Source: Bacteroidota bacterium
GTDB lineage: Bacteria; Bacteroidota; Ignavibacteria; Ignavibacteriales; Ignavibacteriaceae
Assembly: GCA_023433685.1 (NCBI GenBank)
Contig: JAEYUD010000268.1
Span: 1-17,148 of the forward strand
Reading direction: 5' to 3'
Length of the DNA stretch: 17,148 nucleotides
Positions 1-6,620 of the stretch are shown one piece after another (position 1 is the stretch's first letter; each line of letters begins with the position of its first letter). A program made the translations under genes and the position numbers. Under the pieces are notes generated by a model, which searched no databases, was not told the origin of the DNA, and worked only from the letters and a program-made list of their open reading frames with translations.

Positions 1-11
1 TTCGGTGGTAA

Positions 12-1661
12 CCATATGAGACAATCTACTGGGGCACACAAACCACTTGGATTTCTTATGAGAACCGCTACTCGGGGAAAAGGGATCTTGAGAATCCTCT
101 CGCCGCCGTTCAGATGGGTCTGATCTACGTTAACCCTGAAGGACCTGGCGGAGTACCTGATCCTGCTGCAGCCGCCCATGACATTCGTGAAACATTTGCC
201 AGAATGGCGATGAACGACGAAGAAACTGTTGCGCTTATTGCAGGTGGGCACACTTTCGGTAAAACTCACGGTGCAGCCAGCGCGGCTCATGTTGGAGCTG
301 AACCTGAAGCCGCGGATATTGCCGCGCAGGGTCTCGGTTGGCACAGCACTTACGCAAGTGGAAAAGGTGGCGACACCATCACCTCCGGTATCGAGGTTAC
401 CTGGACCACCACACCTGCAAAATGGGGTCATGATTTCTTCAAACACCTTTTTGAGTATGAGTGGGAGCTTACAAAAAGCCCCGCGGGTGCTCATCAATGG
501 GTTGCAAAGAATGCTCAGACTACAATTCCTGATGCCCATGATCCTGCAAAAAAACATCTTCCAACCATGCTTACAACCGATCTTTCATTGAGATTCGATC
601 CGGAGTATGAGAAAATATCGAGAAGATTTTATGAGAACCCCGATCAGTTCGCCGATGCTTTCGCGCGTGCCTGGTTCAAACTTCTCCATCGCGACATGGG
701 TCCAAAAGCATGTTATATCGGACCTGAAGTGCCAGCTGAAGACCTTATCTGGCAGGATCCCATTCCCGCGGTTGATCATGCTCTTATCGACTCCGCTGAT
801 ATAGCGAACCTTAAGGCAAGGATTCTGTCGTCAGGCCTCACAGTTTCCGAGTTGGTTACCACTGCTTGGGCTTCTGCCTCCACCTTCCGTGGCTCCGATA
901 AAAGAGGTGGTGCCAATGGTGCCCGAATCAGGCTCGAACCACAGAAGAACTGGGCGGTTAACAACCCGGAGACACTTTCCAAAGTGATCTCAGTCCTTGA
1001 GAAAATCCAGTCTGAATTTAACGCTGCCGCCACTGAAGGAAAGAAAGTCTCAATTGCTGACCTGATCGTTCTCGCTGGTTGCGCCGCCATCGAAAAGGCA
1101 GCGAAAGATGCCGGTCACGATGTTGTCGTTCCTTTTACACCCGGCAGAACAGATGCCTCACAGGATCAGACCGATGCCAACTCATTCAACGAGTTACAGC
1201 CTTTCGCTGATGGTTTCCGGAATTACCTCCAAGCGCCTTCAGCTGTTCCATCAGAGCATCTGTTACTGGATAAAGCTCAGCTCCTTACACTGACCGCGCC
1301 AGAGATGACTGTTCTGATCGGTGGTCTTCGAGCATTGAACTCCAACTATGACAACTCAACAACAGGTATCTTCACTGACCGCCCCGGTGTTCTCACAAAC
1401 GACTTTTTTGTCAATTTACTGAAGATGGATACCATCTGGACTCCATCTGACGAGGCGAAAGAAAAGTTCGAGGGTAGAGATTCCAAAACCGGAAAAATCA
1501 AATGGACTGCCTCACGCGTTGATCTCGTTTTTGGATCAAACTCTGAATTAAGAGCAGTTGCCGAGGTTTATGCTTCTTCTGATGGCAAAGAGAAATTCGT
1601 GAACGATTTCATAGCCGCATGGACAAAGGTTATGAATCTTGATCGCTTTGATCTCGCCTGA
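12..1661 (+). CDS. katG: Catalase-peroxidase KatG, 3' part (5' end missing or broken)
   Basis: Bifunctional haem enzyme that dismutates hydrogen peroxide and oxidises organic donors. KatG similarity is continuous from position 12 (PYETIYWG, then SGKRDLENPLAAVQMGLIYV), but a TAA lies in the same frame at 9-11. The first ATG after it is at 114, inside a conserved block, so it is unlikely to be the native start. Numbering from that ATG, Tyr5 and Met31 match the Tyr and Met of the Met-Tyr-Trp adduct. His46 in GGHTFGKTHG matches the proximal haem ligand. The proximal Trp (EVTWTTTP) and the second peroxidase-like domain follow. About 515 residues remain of a usual ~730. The distal Arg-Trp-His segment would lie upstream of the window, so activity cannot be judged. 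A terminator follows 28 nt downstream. Family identity is near certain; whether the gene is intact is open. Confidence 0.93.
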   Translation, partial: PYETIYWGTQTTWISYENRYSGKRDLENPLAAVQMGLIYVNPEGPGGVPDPAAAAHDIRETFARMAMNDEETVALIAGGHTFGKTHGAASAAHVGAEPEAADIAAQGLGWHSTYASGKGGDTITSGIEVTWTTTPAKWGHDFFKHLFEYEWELTKSPAGAHQWVAKNAQTTIPDAHDPAKKHLPTMLTTDLSLRFDPEYEKISRRFYENPDQFADAFARAWFKLLHRDMGPKACYIGPEVPAEDLIWQDPIPAVDHALIDSADIANLKARILSSGLTVSELVTTAWASASTFRGSDKRGGANGARIRLEPQKNWAVNNPETLSKVISVLEKIQSEFNAAATEGKKVSIADLIVLAGCAAIEKAAKDAGHDVVVPFTPGRTDASQDQTDANSFNELQPFADGFRNYLQAPSAVPSEHLLLDKAQLLTLTAPEMTVLIGGLRALNSNYDNSTTGIFTDRPGVLTNDFFVNLLKMDTIWTPSDEAKEKFEGRDSKTGKIKWTASRVDLVFGSNSELRAVAEVYASSDGKEKFVNDFIAAWTKVMNLDRFDLA

Positions 1662-1688
1662 TAAATAAGGCAACAAAATAATGATTAC

Positions 1689-1716
1689 AAAGGCTGTCTC
1701 CGGGCAGCCTTTTTTT
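1689..1716 (+). terminator. Rho-independent terminator after katG
   Basis: An 8-bp perfect stem, AAAGGCTG (1689-1696) with CAGCCTTT (1705-1712), has an 8-nt loop and runs into seven T residues (1710-1716). It starts 28 nt after the katG stop and precedes the tRNA promoter, so it separates the two transcripts. Confidence 0.88.
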
Positions 1717-1747
1717 ATTCAAAATCCTGAAATCAGGATGTCCCTTT

Positions 1748-1778
1748 TTTGTCGTTAAATCGATACTTCTTATATTTG
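1748..1778 (+). promoter_or_regulatory. Bacteroidota-type promoter for the tRNA-Ser pair
   Basis: TTTG at 1748-1751 and TATATTTG at 1771-1778 are separated by exactly 19 nt. This fits the known Bacteroidota primary-sigma consensus (-33 TTTG, -7 TAnnTTTG). Transcription would begin near 1785, about 30 nt before the first tRNA. It sits directly between the katG terminator and the tRNA. The motif match is seen; promoter activity is inferred. Confidence 0.6.
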
Positions 1779-1816
1779 AAGTCTTCTTTAGGAATATTAT
1801 TCCTGTAAAATCAATT

Positions 1817-1903
1817 GGAGAGATGGCAGAGTGGTTGAATGCGGCAGTCTCGAAAACTGTTGTGGGCTCCGGCTCACCGGGAGTTCGAATCTCCCTCTCT
1901 CCG
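1817..1903 (+). tRNA. tRNA-Ser (anticodon CGA)
   Basis: A class II tRNA of 87 nt. The acceptor stem GGAGAGA (1817-1823) pairs with TCTCTCC (1896-1902), followed by a G discriminator as is typical of serine tRNAs. The anticodon loop is CTCGAAA, closed by GCAGT and ACTGT, giving anticodon CGA, which reads UCG. A long variable arm (GGGCTCCGGCTCACC region) and the T loop GTTCGAATC are present. The 3' CCA is not encoded (GCAAGG follows). Confidence 0.97.
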
Positions 1904-1928
1904 CAAGGGTTTACCGTAAGGTAACAAC

Positions 1929-2015
1929 GGAAAGGTGCTAGAGTGGTTGAATAGGCTCGCCTGGAAAGCGTGTGTACTTTTACCGGTACCGCGGGTTCGA
2001 ATCCCGCCCTTTCCG
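1929..2015 (+). tRNA. tRNA-Ser (anticodon GGA)
   Basis: A second class II tRNA of 87 nt, 25 nt after the first. The acceptor stem GGAAAGG (1929-1935) pairs with CCTTTCC (2008-2014), with a G discriminator at 2015. The anticodon loop CTGGAAA, closed by CTCGC and GCGTG, gives anticodon GGA (reads UCC and UCU). A long variable arm and T loop GTTCGAATC are present, and CCA is not encoded. It is probably co-transcribed with the tRNA-Ser(CGA). Confidence 0.97.
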
Positions 2016-2019
2016 CTTG

Positions 2020-2053
2020 ATCCCGTCCCTGTTTCAGGGGCGGGATTTTTTTT
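2020..2053 (+). terminator. Rho-independent terminator after the tRNA pair
   Basis: A 12-bp stem, ATCCCGTCCCTG (2020-2031) against CAGGGGCGGGAT (2035-2046) with one T-G wobble, has a 3-nt loop and runs into eight T residues (2046-2053). It begins 4 nt after the second tRNA. Confidence 0.92.
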
Positions 2054-2114
2054 ATTTAAAAAGATTCATAATTTCCACTTCTGAATTCATTCATTTTATT
2101 TTCAGGAGCTATCG

Positions 2115-2954
2115 ATGTCGTACAAGATCCGGAAAGCACTCCCTAAAGAACTTTCAATTTTCCTCGACTGGGCCGATAAAGAGGGCTGGAACCCCGGCCT
2201 TCATGATGCACGCCCTTTTCTCTTCACTGACCCTGAAGGGTTTCTGGTTGGTGAACTCGAAGGTGAAGTCATCGCTGTTAAGTCTGCCGTCAGATATGAC
2301 GACGAATTCGGATTTATGGGTTTCTATATCGTTAAACCTGAATTCCGGGGGAAGGGTTACGGTTATCAGATATGGAAAGCCGGATTTGACAGACTGAAAG
2401 ATATTCCCTCCGGGATGGACGGAGTGGTTGAACAGCAGCACAATTACGTGAAATCGGGATATGAGTTCGCCTACAGGCAGATCAGATTCGAAGGGAATGA
2501 TATGATCCCAAAGAAATCTTTTGAACTATCCGCTATCGTCGAAGCTGATATGTGCAATATTCTGGACTACGACAAAACGATTTTCCCCGCCACCAGGGGC
2601 GCCTTTCTGAAGGAGTGGCTTTTCATGCCCGACAGTTATTCGCTAAAAGCAGGTGACGGGATCAATCTGAGAGGTTATGGCACTATCCGGCTCTGCACCA
2701 ACGGCGGTTTTAAAGTCGGACCACTTTTTGCCGATGACCCCGCGACGGCAAGAACACTCTTTCTCCAGTTGATTGATTATGCAGAAGGTAAGCCGGTATA
2801 TCTCGACGTGTCGGAAGTTAACAGTGCCGCAATGGAACTGGCCAGATCACAGGGTATGAAGTACGCTTTTGAGACTGCACGGATGTATGCAGGTGGAAAC
2901 CCGGAGCGAAGACGGGAAAAAATATTTGGGGTTACCACTTTCGAGCTGGGTTAG
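2115..2954 (+). CDS. GNAT family N-acetyltransferase with a second, C-terminal acetyltransferase-like domain
   Basis: Predicted soluble acetyl-CoA-dependent acyltransferase of 279 residues; the acceptor is unknown. The N-terminal GNAT fold (about residues 1-140) carries the acetyl-CoA pyrophosphate loop as R78-G-K-G-Y-G83, after the beta strand FMGFYIVKPEF. The C-terminal half (about 145-279) resembles the Acetyltransf_18 / YitH-type domain that often follows a GNAT domain, with strands such as GYGTIRLC and a PVYLDVSEVN segment. The ATG at 2115 is preceded by AGGAG at a normal distance, which fixes the start. It begins about 60 nt after the tRNA terminator, so it should have its own promoter; I see no convincing one. 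It converges with the DUF6265 gene with only 4 nt between the stop codons. Confidence 0.88.
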   Translation: MSYKIRKALPKELSIFLDWADKEGWNPGLHDARPFLFTDPEGFLVGELEGEVIAVKSAVRYDDEFGFMGFYIVKPEFRGKGYGYQIWKAGFDRLKDIPSGMDGVVEQQHNYVKSGYEFAYRQIRFEGNDMIPKKSFELSAIVEADMCNILDYDKTIFPATRGAFLKEWLFMPDSYSLKAGDGINLRGYGTIRLCTNGGFKVGPLFADDPATARTLFLQLIDYAEGKPVYLDVSEVNSAAMELARSQGMKYAFETARMYAGGNPERRREKIFGVTTFELG

Positions 2955-2958
2955 CCAA

Positions 2959-3438
2959 CTACCTTTTAGTAACCAATTTGAAGGAGAGTTTCCGGGATTT
3001 TGTTCCTGAGTTGTCATTCAGGATCACCTGGAAACTCCTCTTGCTCTCTTTGATGTACGTTATCTTATTGGGGTAGTCATGTGACCTGTTCTCAAAAACG
3101 GCCACTGAATCGTTCAAGAGGATGTTTTTGAAATAAACCGGTTGTGTATTCTCCGGCACATCTGCAATATAATAAAGTTCACCTTTCTCCCAGCGGATCG
3201 AGAGTTTTTCGGTCACTTTCTTGTTATCTGATTTCAGATAGTAACCTTCTCCTTCGAGAAGCGAGTCTTTCTTGATCTGCCAGGTTTCGATATGTTCCAC
3301 TCCAGCGGATACACGCGACCACTTCCCTTTTAACCAATGTAATTGCTTAATTGATGGTGCTTTTCGCTGTTCAACAGAAGAGGCTCCGAAACCACTCAAT
3401 ATGACGAAAAGAATAAGGAGAAATTTGAAACTTCGCAC
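2959..3438 (-). CDS. DUF6265 family exported protein
   Basis: A 159-residue protein of unknown function. It has an N-terminal signal peptide (basic MRSFK, then a hydrophobic run to about residue 18) and so is exported. The rest matches the DUF6265 pattern: L-x-W-L-x-G-K-W near residue 34, an ETWQ segment, then G-E-G-Y-Y-L and late strands of a small beta-barrel, lipocalin-like in style. The start is GTG at 3438. The VOC gene's TAG stop lies in the same frame one codon upstream, so no earlier start is possible. A GGA-containing ribosome site sits inside the end of that gene. It is therefore translated right after the VOC protein and is probably in the same operon. The family name is recognised; no biochemical role is known to me. 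Confidence 0.82.
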   Translation of the reverse strand: MRSFKFLLILFVILSGFGASSVEQRKAPSIKQLHWLKGKWSRVSAGVEHIETWQIKKDSLLEGEGYYLKSDNKKVTEKLSIRWEKGELYYIADVPENTQPVYFKNILLNDSVAVFENRSHDYPNKITYIKESKRSFQVILNDNSGTKSRKLSFKLVTKR

Positions 3439-3441
3439 TCT

Positions 3442-3813
3442 CTATTCCATCGAGTGAAGGGCTATTTTGTTTCCTTCCGAATCAAGAAATAGTGCCATGT
3501 AACCATATTCAGGGGTGATCTGCCTTTTAGGCAGTAGCACGACCCCGCCGGCATCACTTACACGATTCAGCATCACATTCAGATCGGGATTGGCGTTCAG
3601 GTAGACCAGGGTGCCATCGGAAGAAGGTATATAATCAGGGCCGCTGCAGAGCGAACCCGAAACCGACTCTTGGTCTTCAGCAGGCAAAAATGCCATTTCA
3701 TGTGGTCCCATTGACATTATCGCCAGCTCGGTGCCAAAAAGCTCTCCATAGAATTTAGCGGCACGCTTCATATCTTTTACCGGAATTTCAAACCAGTTAA
3801 CAACGTTTGCCAT
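3442..3813 (-). CDS. VOC family protein (glyoxalase/bleomycin-resistance fold)
   Basis: A 123-residue vicinal-oxygen-chelate protein, usually metal-binding, in a family that includes glyoxalase I, dioxygenases and antibiotic-binding proteins. The first beta-alpha-beta module has W-F-E-I-P-V then MKRAAKFYGELFG. The second ends in YMALFLDSEGNKIALHS, the standard family ending that often supplies a Glu or His ligand. The position where glyoxalase I has a first His carries other residues (VNWFEIPV), so a glyoxalase I activity is not supported. The ATG at 3813 has a strong GGAGGT ribosome site 5 nt upstream. It lies 24 nt after the beta-barrel gene and its stop abuts the GTG of the DUF6265 gene. 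Substrate unknown. Confidence 0.86.
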   Translation of the reverse strand: MANVVNWFEIPVKDMKRAAKFYGELFGTELAIMSMGPHEMAFLPAEDQESVSGSLCSGPDYIPSSDGTLVYLNANPDLNVMLNRVSDAGGVVLLPKRQITPEYGYMALFLDSEGNKIALHSME

Positions 3814-3837
3814 TTTACCTCCAATGATTGAGTGTGA

Positions 3838-4419
3838 TCAATAGAATTTTATTTTTAATCCGGCAACCAAACCAAGGTTTGAACCTTCATCACCAAGATA
3901 ATTATAGACGGCTGTTCCCTCAAGATCCAGTTGTTCTGTAAGTGGGTAAACATAACCCCCTCCCATCATAACACCAAACTTTTCAACCTGGTTGTTGGTT
4001 CTCGTTTCCTGATTCCAACCTGAAATGTTTTGAACAACAAGTGCTTTTCGGGCAAATGTATTTACCGTCAGTCCAAACAGACCGAAGTACCTTTTCTTTG
4101 AATGTATTTCAATGCCGGTTCCAAACTCACCTGTATCAAAATAGGTGGTATACTTTGTAGTACCGAATGATGACTCTTTTCCCCAATAGTGAAGATAACC
4201 GGCCTGAAGGAACCACGAAACCGTTGTGCTGATGTTCACTTCATATTTTACGTGGACACCCGCACCAAATGTAGCCCGGTTTCGCCATGGGCCTGTCGGC
4301 AAATTGCCACTGGCGCCTATAGCTAACGATTTTTCCTTTTTTTGATCAGTTTTTGTCTGAGAGTATGATGTGGAGACAAGAAATAAAGCGATTAGAATGA
4401 ATATATTTAGATGTTTCAA
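3838..4419 (-). CDS. Outer-membrane beta-barrel protein, hypothetical
   Basis: A 193-residue predicted small outer-membrane beta-barrel. It has a signal peptide (MKHLNIFILIALFLVSTSYS, cleavage likely before Gln21). Alternating aromatic/hydrophobic strands separated by turns follow: WFLQAGYLHYWG, RYFGLFGLTVNTFA, FGVMMGGGYVYPL and the last strand GLVAGLKIKFY, which ends in an aromatic residue as barrel proteins do. No specific function is recognisable. The start is TTG at 4419: an in-frame TAA lies two codons upstream and there is no in-frame ATG before the signal peptide, so TTG is the only start that keeps the signal. It is the first gene of a minus-strand set with the VOC and DUF6265 genes (24-nt and 3-nt gaps), divergent from sbtA. 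Confidence 0.78.
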   Translation of the reverse strand: MKHLNIFILIALFLVSTSYSQTKTDQKKEKSLAIGASGNLPTGPWRNRATFGAGVHVKYEVNISTTVSWFLQAGYLHYWGKESSFGTTKYTTYFDTGEFGTGIEIHSKKRYFGLFGLTVNTFARKALVVQNISGWNQETRTNNQVEKFGVMMGGGYVYPLTEQLDLEGTAVYNYLGDEGSNLGLVAGLKIKFY

Positions 4420-4440
4420 AAATTATTCACCATAGTTATT

Positions 4441-4466
4441 AAATTTTACGCATTGCAATGTAAATT
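4441..4466. promoter_or_regulatory. Imperfect palindrome between the divergent beta-barrel gene and sbtA
   Basis: AATTTTAC (4442-4449) and GTAAATT (4460-4466) flank the perfect 8-bp palindrome ATTGCAAT (4452-4459). Only a 2-nt GC interrupts the left half. It lies 23 nt before the beta-barrel start and 58 nt before the sbtA start, a place suited to an operator serving both genes. A weak hairpin is the alternative reading. Confidence 0.35.
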
Positions 4467-4523
4467 ATTTTTTGTTTTTTTGCGAGTCAAAAATCCTAAT
4501 CTTCTGCCAGAAATTGAGGTTTC

Positions 4524-5513
4524 ATGTTAGAATTCTTAACAAATGGCCTGATCAATCTAAAAAATCCGGCTATCCTCTTCTTCATTTTGGGGCTTACTGT
4601 AGCTCTCATCAGATCCGAACTTAAGATTCCGGAACCAATTATCAAGATGTTCTCATACTACCTGATGGCCTCAATAGGTTTCAAGGGGGGGTATGAAATT
4701 TCTAAAACAGGCTTCACCGGAGATCTTGTCACTTCAGCCATGCTTGCTGTTGGCTTTGCCGCTCTAATCCCCGTGATGGCATTCTTTATCTTAAAAATTC
4801 TCGTCAAGCTTGACGCCATCAACGCCGGAGCAATCGCTTCACACTACGGTTCAGTGAGTGTGGTAACTTTTGTCACCACAATATCTTACCTTGAAAGAAC
4901 AGGCCACCATTATGGCGGGTTTATGGTAGGTGTAATGGCGCTAATGGAATTTCCGGCTATCCTGATAGGAATCGGACTCGCAATTTATTATACATCTCAG
5001 GCAACCGGCCGCAGGTCGCTTAAGTCAATCCTGTTTGAATCGATAACGAACGAAAGTGTAATACTCTTACTCGGAAGCTTACTGATCGGCATGATAACGG
5101 GCGAGAAAGGGCACACATTAACAAAACCATTCTTTATTGATCCCTTTCAGGGGGTGCTCACCTTTTTTCTGCTCGATATGGGAATTGTCGCCGGAAGGAG
5201 GCTCCACGAATTCGGTAAAGTTGGTATACAACTCACTCTGTTCGCGATTCTCTTCCCAGTTATCAATGGATTAACTGCTTCATTCCTCGCGACTCTCTTC
5301 GGACTCGAAACAGGAAACGCTGTTCTTATAGGTGTGCTTGCCGCAAGCTCATCGTATATAGCCGCGCCTGCCGCGGTAAGGATCGTATTGCCTGAGGCCA
5401 ACCCCTCACTTTACCTGACTGCCTCTTTGGCTATCACGTTCCCATTCAATATTATTTTTGGAGTACCGCTCTATTTTTCTGCTGCCATTTGGTTCTCATC
5501 ATTCCTTGGCTAA
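4524..5513 (+). CDS. sbtA: SbtA-family sodium-dependent bicarbonate permease
   Basis: Predicted inner-membrane Na+/HCO3- symporter of the Sbt_1 (formerly DUF897) family, 329 residues. About ten hydrophobic helices form two inverted five-helix halves. Family signatures are GAIASHYGSVSVVTF (residues 102-116) in the first half. The second half has YIAAPAAVRIVLPEANPSLY followed by LTASLAITFPFN, nearly identical to cyanobacterial SbtA. It is shorter than the cyanobacterial form (about 370), chiefly because the cytoplasmic link between halves is only about 25 residues (TSQATGRRSLKSILFES). No PII-like sbtB follows. The ATG at 4524 is preceded by GAGG at proper distance. The stop codon overlaps the stop of convergent murB. 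Bicarbonate could supply anaplerotic or fatty-acid carboxylases; the family is certain, the ion is inferred from it. Confidence 0.88.
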   Translation: MLEFLTNGLINLKNPAILFFILGLTVALIRSELKIPEPIIKMFSYYLMASIGFKGGYEISKTGFTGDLVTSAMLAVGFAALIPVMAFFILKILVKLDAINAGAIASHYGSVSVVTFVTTISYLERTGHHYGGFMVGVMALMEFPAILIGIGLAIYYTSQATGRRSLKSILFESITNESVILLLGSLLIGMITGEKGHTLTKPFFIDPFQGVLTFFLLDMGIVAGRRLHEFGKVGIQLTLFAILFPVINGLTASFLATLFGLETGNAVLIGVLAASSSYIAAPAAVRIVLPEANPSLYLTASLAITFPFNIIFGVPLYFSAAIWFSSFLG

Positions 5514-6529
5514 ATAAAGTTCACTTCGGCTGACATTTTAATGCCGAATTTATCGTACACGTCGTGAATTATCGAGCCGGACAGTTCAACAATTTCCTTC
5601 CCGGTGGCTCCGCCATAATTTACCAGAACAAGTGAATGTTTTTCATAGACGCCGCAATTCCCTGTCCTTCTCCCCTTCCATCCGGATAGTTCGATCAATT
5701 TGGCCGCGGAAATTTTAACCTTCCCCTCCTTTGTCTTAAAACCTTCGAGCCCCGGTGAAAGCCGTTGCAGAATGAAGAATGATTCTTCACTTATTTCCGG
5801 ATTTTTAAAGAAACTCCCGGCATTACCCAATATTTTAGGATCAGGCAGTTTTTCCGTTCTTAACTGAATGATCGCTTCTCTAACCTCTTTTAATCCCGGT
5901 TTTGAGGTCTCCTCTTTAAAGATTAACTCCCTGACACCTTTATAAGCGATGTTAAGCTTTGGATTCTTTTTAAGCTTCAATCTAATACCAAGAATCAAAG
6001 CTTTTCCCTTCAGACCATTCTTGAATATACTGTCACGGTAACCGAAATTGCACTCTTCGTGTGCAACTTCCCTGGTCTTCTTCTCATCAAAAAGCCAAAC
6101 ACGCGCGGATTCAAAAGTATCCTTCAATTCCTGCCCGTACGCGCCAATATTTTGAATTGGTGCTGCTCCAACAGTTCCGGGTATCAGTGACATGTTTTCA
6201 ATTCCCCCAAGACCGCACTCAACAGTGAAGGCTACCAGATCATCCCATGACTCACCGGCGGCACACTCAACAATCGCATGGTCGGGAGTGTCTTCTATTA
6301 TTTCGATTCCTTTTGTCTGGACATGCAAAATCGCTTTATTTATTTTAGCTTCTGTCAGAAGCATGTTGCTTCCACCACCCAGTATCAGAAACCCAAGTCG
6401 ATTTTTCTCAACATACCGCACCGCTTCGGTAAGCTCACCTTCTTCAGTTATTTTAAGATAGTGCGCGGCAACAGAATCAACCCCAAATGTATTTAGTTCA
6501 AGTAGTGAACGGTTCTTCTTAATATTCAT
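5510..6529 (-). CDS. murB: UDP-N-acetylmuramate dehydrogenase (UDP-N-acetylenolpyruvoylglucosamine reductase)
   Basis: Cytoplasmic FAD enzyme that reduces UDP-GlcNAc-enolpyruvate to UDP-MurNAc with NADPH, the second committed step of peptidoglycan synthesis. At 339 residues it is a type I (E. coli-like) MurB. FAD-binding motifs are LNTF (12-15), GGGSN (51-55) and IPGTVGAAPIQNIGAYGQE (116-134). Catalytic residues are in place: Arg165 in NFGYRDS, the proton donor Ser239 in GNAGSFFKNP, and Glu335 in the terminal SAEVNFI. The Y-loop of type I enzymes (NFGYR) is present. The ATG at 6529 has GGAAAAATTA upstream. It stands alone rather than in a mur cluster, divergent from the permease gene at 6621 across 91 nt. 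Confidence 0.96.
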   Translation of the reverse strand: MNIKKNRSLLELNTFGVDSVAAHYLKITEEGELTEAVRYVEKNRLGFLILGGGSNMLLTEAKINKAILHVQTKGIEIIEDTPDHAIVECAAGESWDDLVAFTVECGLGGIENMSLIPGTVGAAPIQNIGAYGQELKDTFESARVWLFDEKKTREVAHEECNFGYRDSIFKNGLKGKALILGIRLKLKKNPKLNIAYKGVRELIFKEETSKPGLKEVREAIIQLRTEKLPDPKILGNAGSFFKNPEISEESFFILQRLSPGLEGFKTKEGKVKISAAKLIELSGWKGRRTGNCGVYEKHSLVLVNYGGATGKEIVELSGSIIHDVYDKFGIKMSAEVNFI

Positions 6530-6620
6530 TAATTTTTCCGGCTACATTCAAATGAAACAGAAACAAAAATCCATTAAATTACACTGCTAAATTAATAAGT
6601 TTCAGAACCAAATTAACTGC

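Noticed and set aside
1..11. Frame 1 begins with Phe-Gly-Gly, which also occurs in KatG (FGFGGGR), suggesting a frameshift rather than a nonsense codon.
   Set aside because: Aligning that FGG with KatG would need about 19 bases to be missing before PYETIYWG. The TGG-TAA-CCA reading in the main frame keeps the conserved Trp and Pro in register and is simpler, though the evidence is only 11 bases long.
1817..2015. tRNA-Ser genes as an attachment site for an integrated element.
   Set aside because: No integrase gene, no repeated tRNA 3' end downstream and no change in gene character after the tRNAs.
1972..2397. A 141-codon plus-strand frame running through the second tRNA and into the GNAT gene.
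   Set aside because: It overlaps a tRNA, a terminator and a clearly conserved acetyltransferase frame.
6530..6620. Bacteroidota-type promoter elements between murB and the permease, for example TAAGTTTC.
   Set aside because: Only 7 of 8 positions match and no TTTG lies about 19 nt upstream; AT-rich DNA gives such matches by chance.
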